Part shown: one piece after another, positions 37,848 through 48,638 of the stretch
How positions within the stretch are numbered: the first letter of the stretch is position 1
How the letters are laid out: every line of letters begins with the position of its first letter
Assembly (NCBI GenBank): GCA_020635285.1
Contig: JACKAB010000044.1
Location: forward strand, 62,001 to 126,000
Origin: Ignavibacteriales bacterium
GTDB lineage: Bacteria > Bacteroidota > Ignavibacteria > Ignavibacteriales > Melioribacteraceae
Length of the DNA: 64,000 bases
Direction of reading: 5' to 3'
Notes under the pieces: model-generated
What the model was told of the DNA's origin: nothing
Databases searched by the model: none
What the model saw: the letters and a program-made list of their open reading frames with translations, nothing else
Made by a program: the position numbers and the translations under genes

Positions 37848-40800
37848 TTGTTCAAAATAAAATATATCTTCTTAGTTATTCTATCTCTCAATATTGAACA
37901 ATTTCTCAAAGTTTAGCAATAAATGAAATAATGAGTTCAAATTCAGGTTCTTATTTTGATGAATTTGGAGAGACACCGGATTGGATAGAATTATTTAATA
38001 GCGGTTCTCAATCAATTAATTTAGAAGGGTTTTCTCTTTCGGATAAGAAATCAAATTTACAAAATGGGTGTTTCCAACAATATTATTAGACCCCGAAGAG
38101 TTTTTGTTAATAAATGCATCGGGTAGAGATTTAAAACTTCAGCTTCTTCTTGGCAAACAATAATAGATAAAAATCAAGTTTGGAAATATTTTTAGGGACA
38201 AAAGAACCGCCTAGCGGTTGGAAAGATATTGCCTTCAATGATATGGGCTGGAATGTTGGATTTAGTGGATTCGGTTATGGAGATGGAGACGATCAGACAC
38301 AAATTGATCCTGTAAAATCAATTTATTTAAGAAAAAATTTTACAATTAGTGATATAGAAAGCATTTCCGTTTTAATGTTTAACATAGATAATGATGATGG
38401 TTTTGTTGCTTTTATAAACGGTCAAGAAAGTGCACGTTCCAACCTGGGAGCAGTTGGTGAATTTATACCGTTCAATAAATCAGCTGAGAATGCTTATGAA
38501 GCCAATTTGTACCAGAATAAAAAATTAGAAAGTTTTTTTGTTTATGATGTTAGTCAGTTATTGATAAACGGAAACAATGTTCTAACCATTCAAGTAAATA
38601 ATTATGGAGAAAACTCCAGCGATTTATCAGCAATTCCTTTTTTAACACTAGGTAATAAAGCAAGCAGCGAAGAAAATTATATTGCAAATGAAGTTAAATC
38701 CTTACTCCCAACATTGCACGCAAATTTTAGTATTGCAAGTGGAAGCGAAACAGTTTTTCTATCAAATAAATTGGGTGAGATAATTGACTCTGTACATTTG
38801 GATTTTTTAGAAAGTGATGTTTCTTTCGGAAGGCAACCGGATGGTTCAGGCGATTGGTTTTTATTTAATGCACCAACTCCTAATTCTTCAAATACATCAG
38901 TCGGATTTCTTGGGCAAACACCAAGACCTGAATTTACTCTGCCATCAGGATTTTATAATTCAAGAGTAACACTAAATCAGACTAATGATATTCCAGGAAC
39001 CACCACTTATTATACCTTGGATGGGTCTGAGCCAAGTATTAATTCTAATATATTGTCTAGTGACTTAATTATTAATACGACAGCAGTTGTTAAGTTAAAG
39101 TCTTTTTCAGCTAATTTTTTGGAAAGTGAAACCAATACATCCACTTATTTTATTAATGAAAATAAAAAACTTCCTGTTGTTTCTATTTCAACCAATCCAG
39201 AACATTTATGGGATTACAATACCGGTATTTATGTGCTTGGACCAAATGCTGAGAAGGAGTTTCCATATTTTGATGCAAATTTTTGGCAGGATTGGGCAAA
39301 GCCAGCAACCTTTGAATTTTTTGATGAGAATCATGAAAAACAAATTAACTCTGAGGTTGCTATCAAAATCTATGGAGCTTGGAGTAGAGGAAATAACCAA
39401 AAATCTTTGTCTGTTGAAGCTACTGCGAATGAGAAGCTTAAGTACAAATTTTTCCCTAGCTCAGATATAGACGAATTCAAATCAATAGTACTCCGTAATT
39501 CGGGCAATGATTGGACAAGCACAATGTTGCGAGATGGATTTATACAAACACTTGCTGCTGATTTAAATATTGACCGTTTAGCTTTTCAGCCAGCTATACT
39601 ATACCTGAATGGAGAATACTGGGGAATTCAAAATATAAGAGAAAAAATAAATCTAAATTATCTTGCAGCCAATCATGATGTAGATAAAGATAAAATTGAT
39701 CTTTTAGAGCTTAATGGAAATATTATTGATGGCAGTAATGAGGGGTATTGGGAAATGATTGATTTCCTAAATTCTCACAATCTATCACTTGATGAAAATT
39801 TTGAAGTAATTAAAAGATTAATTGATATCCCCAGTTTTATAGATTATAATTTTATGGAAATATATATATCAAACACTGATTGGCCGGGAAACAATAATAA
39901 ATTCTGGCGGCCCAACATTGAAAATGGGAAATGGAGATGGATTTTATTTGATACAGATTTTGGGTTTGGGTTTATTGATCAGAATAATTATTTGCACAAT
40001 ACTTTAAAGTTTGCTTTGGAACCAAACGGTCCCGTATGGCCAAATCCTCCGTGGTCAACGTTTATATTAAGAAAGCTTTTAGAAAATGAAAAATTTAAAA
40101 ATGATTTTATAAATAGATTTTCAGATTTAAGTAATTCTTTGTTAACGCCGGAAAATGTTAAACAAAAGTTAGATGTAATTACCGATGAAATTCAAGAAGA
40201 AATTCTCAATCATATTGAGAGATGGCATGCGTTTTCATTTGAAGATTGGGAATATAACATATCAGTGATGAAGAATTTTGCTGATTTAAGAATTTCATAT
40301 TTACGTTCTTTTTTTAGAACTCAATTTGGATTAAGCGGACTTAGCGTATTTGTCTTAAATGTATCTGATATTAATGCTGGCAAAATTCAAATCAATTCTC
40401 TTCTTCTTGACAAATATTCTTGGACTGGAAATTATTTTAATGGAACAAAAGTAAAAGTAATCGCAAAACCTAATCCTGGTTATGAATTTACTGGATGGAG
40501 CGGAAGCATAAATTCTATTAAAGATTCTTTAGATATTGATGTTTCTGAATTAGTAAATTTAACCGCAAATTTTCAAAAAATTTCTGAATTCCCTCATGTT
40601 GTAATTAATGAAATTAATTACAATTCAAATGCAAATTATGATATTGAAGATTGGATTGAACTTTATAATAATTCCAATCAAATTATTGACATAAGTAATT
40701 GGATTTTTAAAGATCAAAATGACAGCAATATATTTATAATTCCGCAAAATACATTTCTTAATGCTGGTGATTATTTACTTCTTGCACGCGACACAACAAA

Positions 40801-41388
40801 ATTCAGAATTAGATTTAGTGATGTAAAAAATCTGATTGGTAATTTTGATTTTGGCTTAAGTAACGGTGGAGATTTATTAAGATTATACAATAGTGATAAT
40901 GAAATAATCGATAGTGTAAGATATGACGATAGTCAACCTTGGCCAATATTAGCAGATGGAACTGGCAATACGCTTGAACTTAAAAATCCCAATTTAGATA
41001 ATTCGCTTTATTCTAACTGGGCAAGTTCAACTAATTATGGAACACCCGGAAAACAAAACAGCGCTTTTATAATTACCAGCGTTGAAGATCAAATTATTGT
41101 ACCTACGCAATTTAGATTGGAACAAAATTATCCAAATCCTTTTAATCCAACAACTACAATAAAATATTCAATTCCAAGTGAAATTACAGATAGAGCATTA
41201 TTAAAAATTTATGATATTCTTGGAAGGAAGTTATCACTTTGGCAAATGAAGTAAAGAAGCCAGGAACATATGAAGTTAAATTTGACGCAAGTAAATTAAG
41301 TTCTGGAATTTATTTTTACACATTGAAAGCTGGAAGTTTTTATTCAACAAAAAAAAATGTTGCTGCTAAAGTAATTATTAAAATTTAA
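37848..41388 (+). CDS. Surface CotH-kinase/lamin-tail protein with T9SS sorting domain (frameshifted at both ends)
   Basis: A TTG at 37848 opens a leader (FKIKYIFLVILSLN); after slips near 37905, 38067 and 38140-38185 the long frame runs to 41240. Domains in order: lamin-tail domain (LAINEIMSSNSGSYFDEFGE, about 37910-38150); a jelly-roll-like part; a chitobiase/hexosaminidase C-terminal-type domain (TYYTLDGSEPSINSN, about 38930-39155); a CotH kinase-like domain (KLPVVSISTNPEHLW, LNGEYWGIQNIREKINL, RWILFDTDFGFG); a repeat with GYEFTGWSGS; a second lamin-tail domain (VVINEINYNSNANYD). After a slip near 41230 the T9SS type A sorting domain ends at 41388. CotH-type kinases phosphorylate surface proteins in spores; the role here is unknown. 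The protein should be secreted and surface-attached. Confidence 0.8.
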
Positions 41389-41412
41389 GATAAAAGTAGC
41401 ATGATTATTAAT

Positions 41413-41448
41413 ATGCCAGAGCTTTACGAAGCATCTGGCATTTTTATT
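41413..41448 (+). terminator. Intrinsic terminator after the CotH gene
   Basis: Stem ATGCCAGA plus GCTT (41413-41424), tetraloop TACG, AAGC, one bulged A, TCTGGCAT (to 41441), followed by TTTTATTTT. Confidence 0.85.
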
Positions 41449-41480
41449 TTACCGCCAATTGTCGGGTATATTATAAGTGC

Positions 41481-41510
41481 TTGACAAAATTGATTGTTTT
41501 TTTCTTTTAA
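41481..41510 (+). promoter_or_regulatory. Possible sigma-70-type promoter of manA
   Basis: A consensus TTGACA (41481-41486) is followed after 18 bases by a weak -10 TTTTAA (41505-41510), about 40 bases before the manA ATG. Confidence 0.35.
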
Positions 41511-41552
41511 ATTAGATCCCTTAATCTATTCTTTAACTAAAACTCTATTACT

Positions 41553-42770
41553 ATGATCAAGCCTCAACCTTATAAAATTATACCTAAAATTCAACATTAT
41601 GAATGGGGAACAAAAAATAGGAAGGCATTAATTCCTAAATTTCTAGGAATTAAGCCTGAGTCAAATTTACCTTATGCAGAATTATGGTTTGGTACACACC
41701 CAAAAAATCCATCAGATATTTTAATTGAGAATAAAACTTATTCACTTGCAGAAATAATAAAAAAATATCCCAATGATGTTTTGGGTGAAAAAATCTCTAA
41801 AAAGTTTAAAAAGACATTACCTTTTTTACTTAAAATTTTATCAATAGAAAAAGCTTTATCAATTCAAACACATCCGAATAAAAAGGTCGCGAAAGTTTTA
41901 CATAAAAATGATCCAAAAAATTATCCCGATTCAAATCATAAACCAGAGATTGCAATTGCAATAGATAAATTAAACGCAATTGTTGGATTAAAAAATCTTG
42001 AGAATATTAAAAATTCATTTATAAAATATCCTCAACTGAATCTTTTATTAAGTAAAGAAATAAATGAAAAATTATTTTCGGTAAAATCAAAATTCAATGA
42101 AGATTTTATTAAAGAAGTTTATTCAGAAGTAATGAATGCATCCGATAGAAAAATCAAACTTTGCGTTAACTCTTTGCTGGAATTTATTTCGCAAAAAAGC
42201 AAAAAGAATAAAATAGAAGCTCAATTTTTGGCAGAATATAATAATTATGGTTTTGATGTTGGATTGATTTCCTTGTTGTTATTTAATTTTATTCAATTAA
42301 AAAAAGATGAGGCAATTTTTACTAAAGCAGGTATTCCACACGCTTATCTTGGCGGAAATATTGTTGAATGTATGGCAAATTCTGATAATGTTGTTCGCGC
42401 AGGTCTAACTAGTAAATTTAAAGATATTAATACATTGACAAAAATTTTAGAAATTGAAACAGCTTTTTCAAATGTGGAAATAAAAGAGAGCAAAAATATT
42501 ACTTTATATGTAACTCCAGCTGAAGAATTTAGAATTGAAAAAATTACTTTGAATAAAGATTTTGACAAAAATAAATTTATTACAAATGGGATTAATATTT
42601 TCCTAATACTTGATGGAATTATTGAAGTTACATTTGGAAGCAAAAAATCAGAAATTTACAAAAAGGGAGAAGCGTTTTTTATACCAGATTGTCTTAAGAA
42701 ATTTTCCATCAACATGAAAAATGATTCCAAAATTTTTAGAGTTACTGTTCCAATTGGTAAAAGTGCTTAA
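41553..42770 (+). CDS. manA: Class I mannose-6-phosphate isomerase
   Basis: Intact, 405 residues. ManA interconverts mannose 6-phosphate and fructose 6-phosphate. The cupin metal site is visible: LSIQTHPNKKVA (Gln and His ligands), HKPEIAIAI (Glu) and the AGIPHAYLGGNIVECMANSD segment (His and active-site region). The N-terminal HYEWGTKN pattern is typical of class I. It stands alone between two terminator-like regions, with a separate promoter. Confidence 0.92.
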   Translation: MIKPQPYKIIPKIQHYEWGTKNRKALIPKFLGIKPESNLPYAELWFGTHPKNPSDILIENKTYSLAEIIKKYPNDVLGEKISKKFKKTLPFLLKILSIEKALSIQTHPNKKVAKVLHKNDPKNYPDSNHKPEIAIAIDKLNAIVGLKNLENIKNSFIKYPQLNLLLSKEINEKLFSVKSKFNEDFIKEVYSEVMNASDRKIKLCVNSLLEFISQKSKKNKIEAQFLAEYNNYGFDVGLISLLLFNFIQLKKDEAIFTKAGIPHAYLGGNIVECMANSDNVVRAGLTSKFKDINTLTKILEIETAFSNVEIKESKNITLYVTPAEEFRIEKITLNKDFDKNKFITNGINIFLILDGIIEVTFGSKKSEIYKKGEAFFIPDCLKKFSINMKNDSKIFRVTVPIGKSA

Positions 42771-42854
42771 ATTGACTTGTGATATTAATTTTACGAATCA
42801 AAAAATGATTTTTGAAGTAAAAATTCAATAAAATAAAACTATTCTATAAAAGCG

Positions 42855-43385
42855 TTATACTATAGTAGTAATAATTATCTCATCTATTTTTTCTCTGGGG
42901 GAAATTATAAGCGGTATTTTGGAACCATTTAGTTTGTAAGAATGTCCCGAGGGTTTTAACTTCATCTCAAGTTTATTTAAATTTTTATTATCATTTGCAA
43001 AGAAATAAATTTTATTTTCCACAGCGTTTGAAAATACTTTTACAAGGAATTGTGAATCTTTATCTTTGAAGGTTTCTGGTTGAAAATTAGTTTCAGCTCC
43101 TTTACTTGCAGCCGCTAAAACTAATTTATCAAACTTTTTTCTATTGTTACCAACCTCCTTTCTTAATATAAACTCCCTGGTTAAATTTTTTGATTTTATT
43201 TTCTGTTTTAATTCTTCCCAGTTCTCTGGTTTTATTTCATCTGAAATATGTTGCAAAATCTTTTGTAAGAATTCAACAGATTCTCTAAACTTAAAATAGT
43301 TCTCGAAAATATAATTGGTTTTCTCACTTGGAATTTTGCTCCGCCAAAAGACTAGATTAAATAAATCTTGCTCTGTTATTATCAT
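42855..43385 (-). CDS. Hypothetical soluble protein
   Basis: About 176 residues. I chose the ATG at 43385 because GAGGT stands just before it; a GTG four codons upstream is less likely. The N-terminal two thirds is charged and helical (EQDLFNLVFWRSKIPSEKTN, NWEELKQKIKSKNLTREF), and the C-terminus is beta-rich (KIDEIIITTIV). No signal peptide, membrane helix or known motif is seen. It is convergent with manA and has no evident partner gene. Confidence 0.6.
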   Translation of the reverse strand: MIITEQDLFNLVFWRSKIPSEKTNYIFENYFKFRESVEFLQKILQHISDEIKPENWEELKQKIKSKNLTREFILRKEVGNNRKKFDKLVLAAASKGAETNFQPETFKDKDSQFLVKVFSNAVENKIYFFANDNKNLNKLEMKLKPSGHSYKLNGSKIPLIISPREKIDEIIITTIV

Positions 43386-43611
43386 TTTTAACCTCACTAG
43401 CTTCTAACTAGTATATAATCCAATTTTTTCCATTTTTGGAATTTAATTGAAAAATATTTTCTTAGAAAAAAGTTTCCTTGTAAAATGACTTAAAAATGAA
43501 GAAAAGTTAATCGGTGTAAAAAAAAATAAATAATTTTCTAAAAAGCAGAAATATTGTACTATATACTTTATGCAATACCCCTGACCTAGGTCCTCGTATG
43601 ATAATTCCTTC

Positions 43612-44906
43612 TTATCTACGGGGGCCATTTTTTATATACGGAAGGATTTCTTCAAGTGTTACATTTTCTTGTTTGTCATTTATTTCCAAAATAACTAAAA
43701 ATCCCTTTTTTTGCTTTGTACTATTGAATGCGTTTATCAATTTAACTTGATCGCTTTCTAAACACTTGCCGGATTCAGTATCCCAAATTTCTTTTGAGCT
43801 TAAGCATCCTCTAGTAGAAGTTAAAGGATAATATGGTTTTTTGCTAAAAAATTTTAATTCGTCAGTTGAACCATGCATTATTATTAGTTTTCTTCCAATT
43901 TTACCCGCGTAAAAAGATTGAAAGATTGGAAAATAATTCAGCCAACTTTTGGGTAATAAATTTTTATATTCTTCTTCATTCCAATTATTATTCTCGTTGT
44001 TTTTGTGGTAAAAATTGATGGTGAAACTTCAAATGGACTTCGAATTAAAACATTTGGTGTTGGTCCAATCGTTTCTGTTGGAGAAATATAAGTTCCTATG
44101 ATTGAATAAATTCCTTCCGGCGTATTTCCGTTTGGTATATAAGCTGGCAGATTGGAATAAGAAACTGCTAATTGAGGAATGTTAAAAACTGTTCCGTCTT
44201 CATTTTTTACAAAAGTTCCATCAGGCTTTTTTATGATCGTTAGACCGATAAATTCTCTATTTTTTCTTTGAATCGAATAAATTATTGTTTTACCTTTTTG
44301 AAAAGGATGTTCAAATAAATCAGCTAAATTTGGATAGTTTTCAAACTTTTTAGAGGCGGGATTTTCTAAATCATACAATAAATTTGTTAATAGCAGATCG
44401 GAATAATAATCATTAAAACGATTCTTAATTTCATTAATATAAAAACTGCTACTTCTTTGATTAAAATTGTTTCTCTTTAGATATTGGATTGCAACAGCAA
44501 GTGAAATTTTATCGCTGGAAATTTCATAAATATTATTTATAGATTCTGAAAAATCATTCTCAAAAAGAGTGAAAGTGGCTTCAAGAGCTGTTCTTTGTAA
44601 TTTAAGGTTTTTATCAATTTTTTGATTAAGTACATATTGCAATGCATTTCTAATAATTGGCTCATCAAAAAATATCGATTCTGCATCTTTTATTGCTTGA
44701 TTCCACTTATCATAATTTTTATCTAAAGGAAGATTTAATGAGGAGTTAATATTTTTTATTAAGTCTTCATAATATTCATTTTTGTTTTCTTTTTTTGTGA
44801 ATGCGCTTCTTAGGTTTTCTAATTTTAACAATTTTTGTGCGGTACTAATATTTACCGCAAATAATAAATGGATAATAGTTAACTTTATAATTAAATTTTT
44901 TTTCAA
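43612..44906 (-). CDS. L,D-transpeptidase-like exported protein (frameshifted)
   Basis: A TTG start after TTTAGGT opens a signal peptide (LTIIHLLFAVNISTAQ). A helical region of about 190 residues follows, then a YkuD-like part: GKTIIYSIQRKNREFIGLTI, NTPEGIYSIIGTYISP and, after a slip near 43990, RKLIIMHGSTDELKFF and PLTSTRGCLSSKEIW. The HGS and S-T-R-G-C segments resemble the H and S-x-G-C elements of L,D-transpeptidases, in which the cysteine is catalytic. Length is about 430 residues. Assignment is moderate because the motif spacing is not exactly canonical. Likely role: peptidoglycan cross-linking or protein attachment in the periplasm. Confidence 0.62.
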
Positions 44907-44964
44907 CTTTGCGACCTAAAATTAATTCGATAATCAATTTACTCTAAAACTTAAAAAGATTAAA

Positions 44965-46089
44965 ATGTTAAAAATATATTTTTTACTCTGCTTTTTTCTC
45001 ACAATTCATCTAATTGCCCAAGATGGCATTGTTAAAAGTTATTACGGAAAAGGAAAAATAAGCTCACGAGTTTCTTTTGTTGATGATATACTTGAAGGGC
45101 AGTCTTTTTGGTATTATGAAAATGGAAATCTTAAAACCGAAAAGAATTATTCAAATGGCAAATTAAACGGAGTTTGGCGGAATTATTATGAAACTGGTTT
45201 ATTAAAAGATGAAATTCATTATTCAGATGGTGCCCCGGATGGAGTTAGCAAATTTTATTATGAAAATGGTGCATTGAAAGAAGTTAAGGAATATGATAAT
45301 GGAAAATTAATTTTGTTATCTCAGCTGGAATACGATGCAAACTATATTGCACCATTTTCTGCTTATGAAGCCGGTTTGAAAAAGCAAAATATGCAAGATG
45401 GAGATATTTTATGCGATGCCGATATTTGCCCACAACCAATTGGAGGAATTGAAGAAATCGAGCGTAATATAGTTTATCCAGAACTTGCCAGAAAGTTTAA
45501 TCTGGAAGGCAAGGCATTGATTTCTACAAAAATCAATTTACTTGGTGAAGCAAAAAATGTTAAAATTTTTAAAAGTTTGGGATTAGGTTTAGACGAAGCA
45601 GCTATTGACGCAGTTAAGAAAACAAGATTTATACCAGGCGAAAAAAATGGGGAAGCTATTGAGACTGAAATTACTTTTACTTTAAATCTTAAATTGGATG
45701 AAAAGAAAGAGCCAACAACAATTGCAAGCAGTGATAATTTAGTAGATCCAAATTTGGTAGAAAGTAGTGCAACACAATTTATTTCTTGCGAGTTTGAGGT
45801 TTGTCCAAAACCAATTGGTGGAATAAACGAATTATTAAAAACCTTAAAATATCCAGCACAGGCAAAAAGAAATAATATAAGTGGTGATGTTGAAATTGAA
45901 GCCAAGATAAATGATTTAGGATTTGTAATATTGGCAGAAGTAGTTAAAGGTATTGGCTATGGCTGTGATGAAGCAGCAAAATCTGCAATAATAAAAACTC
46001 AGTTTGAGCCCGCGATGAAAAACGGAAAAGAAGTAGAATCAACAATTAAAATTGTTGTTCCGTTTATTTTGGAAACTGCCGAGAAATAA
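44965..46089 (+). CDS. Exported protein with YwqK/MORN-like repeats and two TonB C-terminal domains
   Basis: Intact, 374 residues. A signal peptide (FLLCFFLTIHLIAQ) is followed by about four repeats of the form WYYENGNLKTEKNYSNGKLN, the YwqK/MORN_2 type. Two TonB C-terminal-like domains follow: PQPIGGIEEIERNIVYPELA to FTLNLKLDE, and PKPIGGINELLKTLKYPAQA to IKIVVPFIL. Each has a single cysteine pair nearby (CDADICPQP, CEFEVCPKP). There is no N-terminal inner-membrane anchor or proline-rich spacer, so it is probably not a classical energy transducer. Function is unknown; peptidoglycan or receptor binding in the periplasm is possible. Confidence 0.83.
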   Translation: MLKIYFLLCFFLTIHLIAQDGIVKSYYGKGKISSRVSFVDDILEGQSFWYYENGNLKTEKNYSNGKLNGVWRNYYETGLLKDEIHYSDGAPDGVSKFYYENGALKEVKEYDNGKLILLSQLEYDANYIAPFSAYEAGLKKQNMQDGDILCDADICPQPIGGIEEIERNIVYPELARKFNLEGKALISTKINLLGEAKNVKIFKSLGLGLDEAAIDAVKKTRFIPGEKNGEAIETEITFTLNLKLDEKKEPTTIASSDNLVDPNLVESSATQFISCEFEVCPKPIGGINELLKTLKYPAQAKRNNISGDVEIEAKINDLGFVILAEVVKGIGYGCDEAAKSAIIKTQFEPAMKNGKEVESTIKIVVPFILETAEK

Positions 46090-46107
46090 TAATTTGTAAT
46101 TTTTTAA

Positions 46108-46133
46108 TGTTAATCCGGACTCGCAGTGACGCT
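46108..46133 (+). repeat. REP-like fragment (GTCATTGCGAG type)
   Basis: CCGGACTCGCAGTGACG on the plus strand is, in reverse, CGTCACTGCGAGTCCGG, the head of the dispersed CGTCATTGCGAG palindromic elements common in this phylum group. It lies in the gap between two convergent genes. Only one arm is present. Confidence 0.4.
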
Positions 46134-46138
46134 TCTTT

Positions 46139-46774
46139 TTAGACTATTTTTTTTAACAAAGTACTAAACAAACTAATCATTTCCTTCTCAAGTTCTTTAC
46201 CTCTGTTTCTTCCATACCACAGATGAAGTTTCTCATTAAACTCCTCTTTAGAAAATCCTTCTGCTTTTAATTGCATGACTAAATCTTGAGCAATTTTTGG
46301 TCGAGCACCCCAAATAAATAATTCGTCTCCGTTTTCATCAAAACCAATAATTTTAGGAATTGAACGAGTTGTTGGAGAATTAAAATAATCATCAATTGCT
46401 TCTAAATTGGAATCTCTTAAAACAATTTGAATATTTATCAGTGGATTAAACTTTGCATACATCACAAAATAAGGTAAATTCTGTGCGGAGTCTCCGCACC
46501 AATGTTCTGTAATCATTAGCCAAGTTTGTGGTTTATCAAATTGCATAATTAATTTTACAACATTATCATTTGGCTTGAATGTTTTATGAATTCTAGTTGT
46601 GCGTTGTAAATTTATTTTTGAATACTCTAAGTAAATTTTTTCTTGATCCGATAATAAATTTACATCGGCATTTTTTATCTCATTTTCTGATAATTCAGAG
46701 AATTCATCATAAGTGTAGAGTTTATTATATGTATGTTTCCCAAAAAATTTAGTTATACCTTTGTTCTTATTCAA
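46139..46774 (-). CDS. Thioredoxin-like family protein with CGDS motif
   Basis: 211 residues from a TTG start. The thioredoxin-fold centre reads TWLMITEHWCGDSAQNLPYF; the cis-proline segment is SIPKIIGFDENG. The active site has one cysteine, C-G-D-S, rather than C-x2-C, which is typical of the thioredoxin_9-like group found in this phylum. There is no signal peptide, so it is cytosolic. Redox activity, if any, would be monothiol. It is convergent with the TonB-C gene. Confidence 0.78.
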   Translation of the reverse strand: MNKNKGITKFFGKHTYNKLYTYDEFSELSENEIKNADVNLLSDQEKIYLEYSKINLQRTTRIHKTFKPNDNVVKLIMQFDKPQTWLMITEHWCGDSAQNLPYFVMYAKFNPLINIQIVLRDSNLEAIDDYFNSPTTRSIPKIIGFDENGDELFIWGARPKIAQDLVMQLKAEGFSKEEFNEKLHLWYGRNRGKELEKEMISLFSTLLKKIV

Positions 46775-46860
46775 TTTTGCCTTGTTTAATTAGTTTCAAA
46801 AAATCAGTTTACAATTTAGTATATTTTCACATTATTTGATTTCAAAAAAAGGATTTACTT

Positions 46861-48633
46861 TTGGTAAAAAAAATCAACACAAACATTGTTTTTATAGCAC
46901 TTTTATCACTTCTCTCAATTATAAATCTATTTGCACAAAAAGAAAATTATATTTCCATAGTAGTGCCCGAGGAAGAAGTTACAACCACAACATACTCCCG
47001 CTATAGATTGGCAGCAAATACTTTGCCGGGAAGCTCTGTTTCAATAAATGGAGAGAATATAAAAGTTTATCCATCAGGAGCTTTTGTCGATTTGCTGAAG
47101 TTAAATTATGGTAATAATGAATTTAAAATCAAATCAACTAAAAACGGCATTTCAGTAAACAAACAATTTACAATAATAAGAGAAGATAAAAGTTTAAAAA
47201 CTACCTCAACAAGTGAGTTGATTATTGAAGATGAACTAATGTTACCCGAAGATGATTTGTGGTTAGATGCTGGCGATATATTAGAAGTAAGATTCAAAGG
47301 AACTCCCGGCTGCAAAGCATATTTTATGGATGGAATTGAAATGACGGAATTACCCGCTTCTGAAAATAACGGAGTTGAAGGAATTTATACTGGAATATAT
47401 ACAGTAAGAGATAACACAAATTATGATAATTTACCAATAACTTTTAAGCTCGAACAAGATGGAGAAAGTGTTGAGAAAAAATCAAAAGCCAAAGTTTCAC
47501 TAATCCCAAATAAATTACCGCGTGTTGCAGTTACAAAAGGGGATAGACCTTACTTAAACTATGGATTGGGAGGAAATAGACTTGGAGGTGCAAAACTTTC
47601 TTTTATGGAAGCAGGAATTAAACTGACAATAAATGGAATGTCCGGCGATCAATTTAGAGTTAAGTTAACTGATAATTATGAAGCTTGGATTCCCAAAGAC
47701 CAAGTTGATCTTTTGCCATTTGGAACTTACCCACCGAAATCTTTAACTGATTCTTGGGCAGCTTATGGCGGTAAAAAAAGTGATAAAATCATTATTAGGA
47801 TGAATGAAAAACTTCCTTATTCAACACGACAAGAAGTTGATCCAACAAGAATAATTGTTGATGTCTATGGCGCAACATCAAACAGCAACTGGATAACCCA
47901 GCACATAAATACTGAAGGAATTAAAAATCTTTATTATGAACAAGCCGAAAAGGATTTATTTAGAATTATAATAGAGCCGACCAGAAAACAAATTTGGGGA
48001 TATAAAATTGGTTACTCAGGTAATAATTTAGAGATTGAAGTTAAAAGACAATCGGAGAATTTAAGCTTCAAAAATCTTTCTTTTGTTTTAGATGCAGGTC
48101 ACGGAGGCACTAATAATGGATCGCTTGGATCTACTGGATTATTAGAAAAAGATGTTACGCTTGATATTGTAAAACGGCTTGAGACAATGTTAAGAGGACA
48201 AGGTGCAAAAGTTACAACCACAAGGGATGAAGATGTTTACAGCAAGAACAGCGAAAGATTACAAAATATTAATTCTTCAAATGCTGATATATTAATTAGC
48301 ATTCATGCAAACTCTATTGGCTACACTTCTGATCCGGTGAAGGTTAGTGGAACTAGCACTTATTATAAACACATTGCATACCGACCGCTTTCTGTTGCAA
48401 TTTATAAAAGAATGCTTGAGCTTGGATTAGAACAATTTGGAAACGTTGGGAATTTTAATTTTGCATTAAACTCTCCAACAGAAATATTAAATGTTTTGGT
48501 TGAGACAGCTTTTATGAGCAATCCTAATGATGAAATGAAATTAATGAACGCAGAATTTAAGGATAAAATTTGCAGACAAATTATTCAGGGTGTTCAAGAT
48601 TTTCTTTTTGAGTGCGAGGATAATTTGAACTAG
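46861..48633 (+). CDS. N-acetylmuramoyl-L-alanine amidase with AMIN domain
   Basis: Intact, 590 residues, starting at a TTG after AAAAGGA. A signal peptide (VFIALLSLLSIINLFAQ) precedes a beta-rich N-terminal region, an SH3-like segment, an AMIN domain (IIIRMNEKLPYSTRQEVDPT) and an Amidase_3 catalytic domain. Zinc ligands and the catalytic glutamate are visible: SFVLDAGHGGTNNGS (His), TGLLEKDVTLDIV (Glu), ADILISIHANSIG (His) and NVLVETAFMSNPND (Glu). It cuts the amide bond between MurNAc and the peptide stem during cell separation. A related 3' end is found again at 53421. Confidence 0.93.
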   Translation: MVKKINTNIVFIALLSLLSIINLFAQKENYISIVVPEEEVTTTTYSRYRLAANTLPGSSVSINGENIKVYPSGAFVDLLKLNYGNNEFKIKSTKNGISVNKQFTIIREDKSLKTTSTSELIIEDELMLPEDDLWLDAGDILEVRFKGTPGCKAYFMDGIEMTELPASENNGVEGIYTGIYTVRDNTNYDNLPITFKLEQDGESVEKKSKAKVSLIPNKLPRVAVTKGDRPYLNYGLGGNRLGGAKLSFMEAGIKLTINGMSGDQFRVKLTDNYEAWIPKDQVDLLPFGTYPPKSLTDSWAAYGGKKSDKIIIRMNEKLPYSTRQEVDPTRIIVDVYGATSNSNWITQHINTEGIKNLYYEQAEKDLFRIIIEPTRKQIWGYKIGYSGNNLEIEVKRQSENLSFKNLSFVLDAGHGGTNNGSLGSTGLLEKDVTLDIVKRLETMLRGQGAKVTTTRDEDVYSKNSERLQNINSSNADILISIHANSIGYTSDPVKVSGTSTYYKHIAYRPLSVAIYKRMLELGLEQFGNVGNFNFALNSPTEILNVLVETAFMSNPNDEMKLMNAEFKDKICRQIIQGVQDFLFECEDNLN

Positions 48634-48638
48634 GTTTC

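Noticed and set aside
43443..43628. Open frame beginning MAPVDKKELS on the minus strand
   Set aside because: Low-complexity, no ribosome-binding site, partly overlaps the end of the transpeptidase-like gene.
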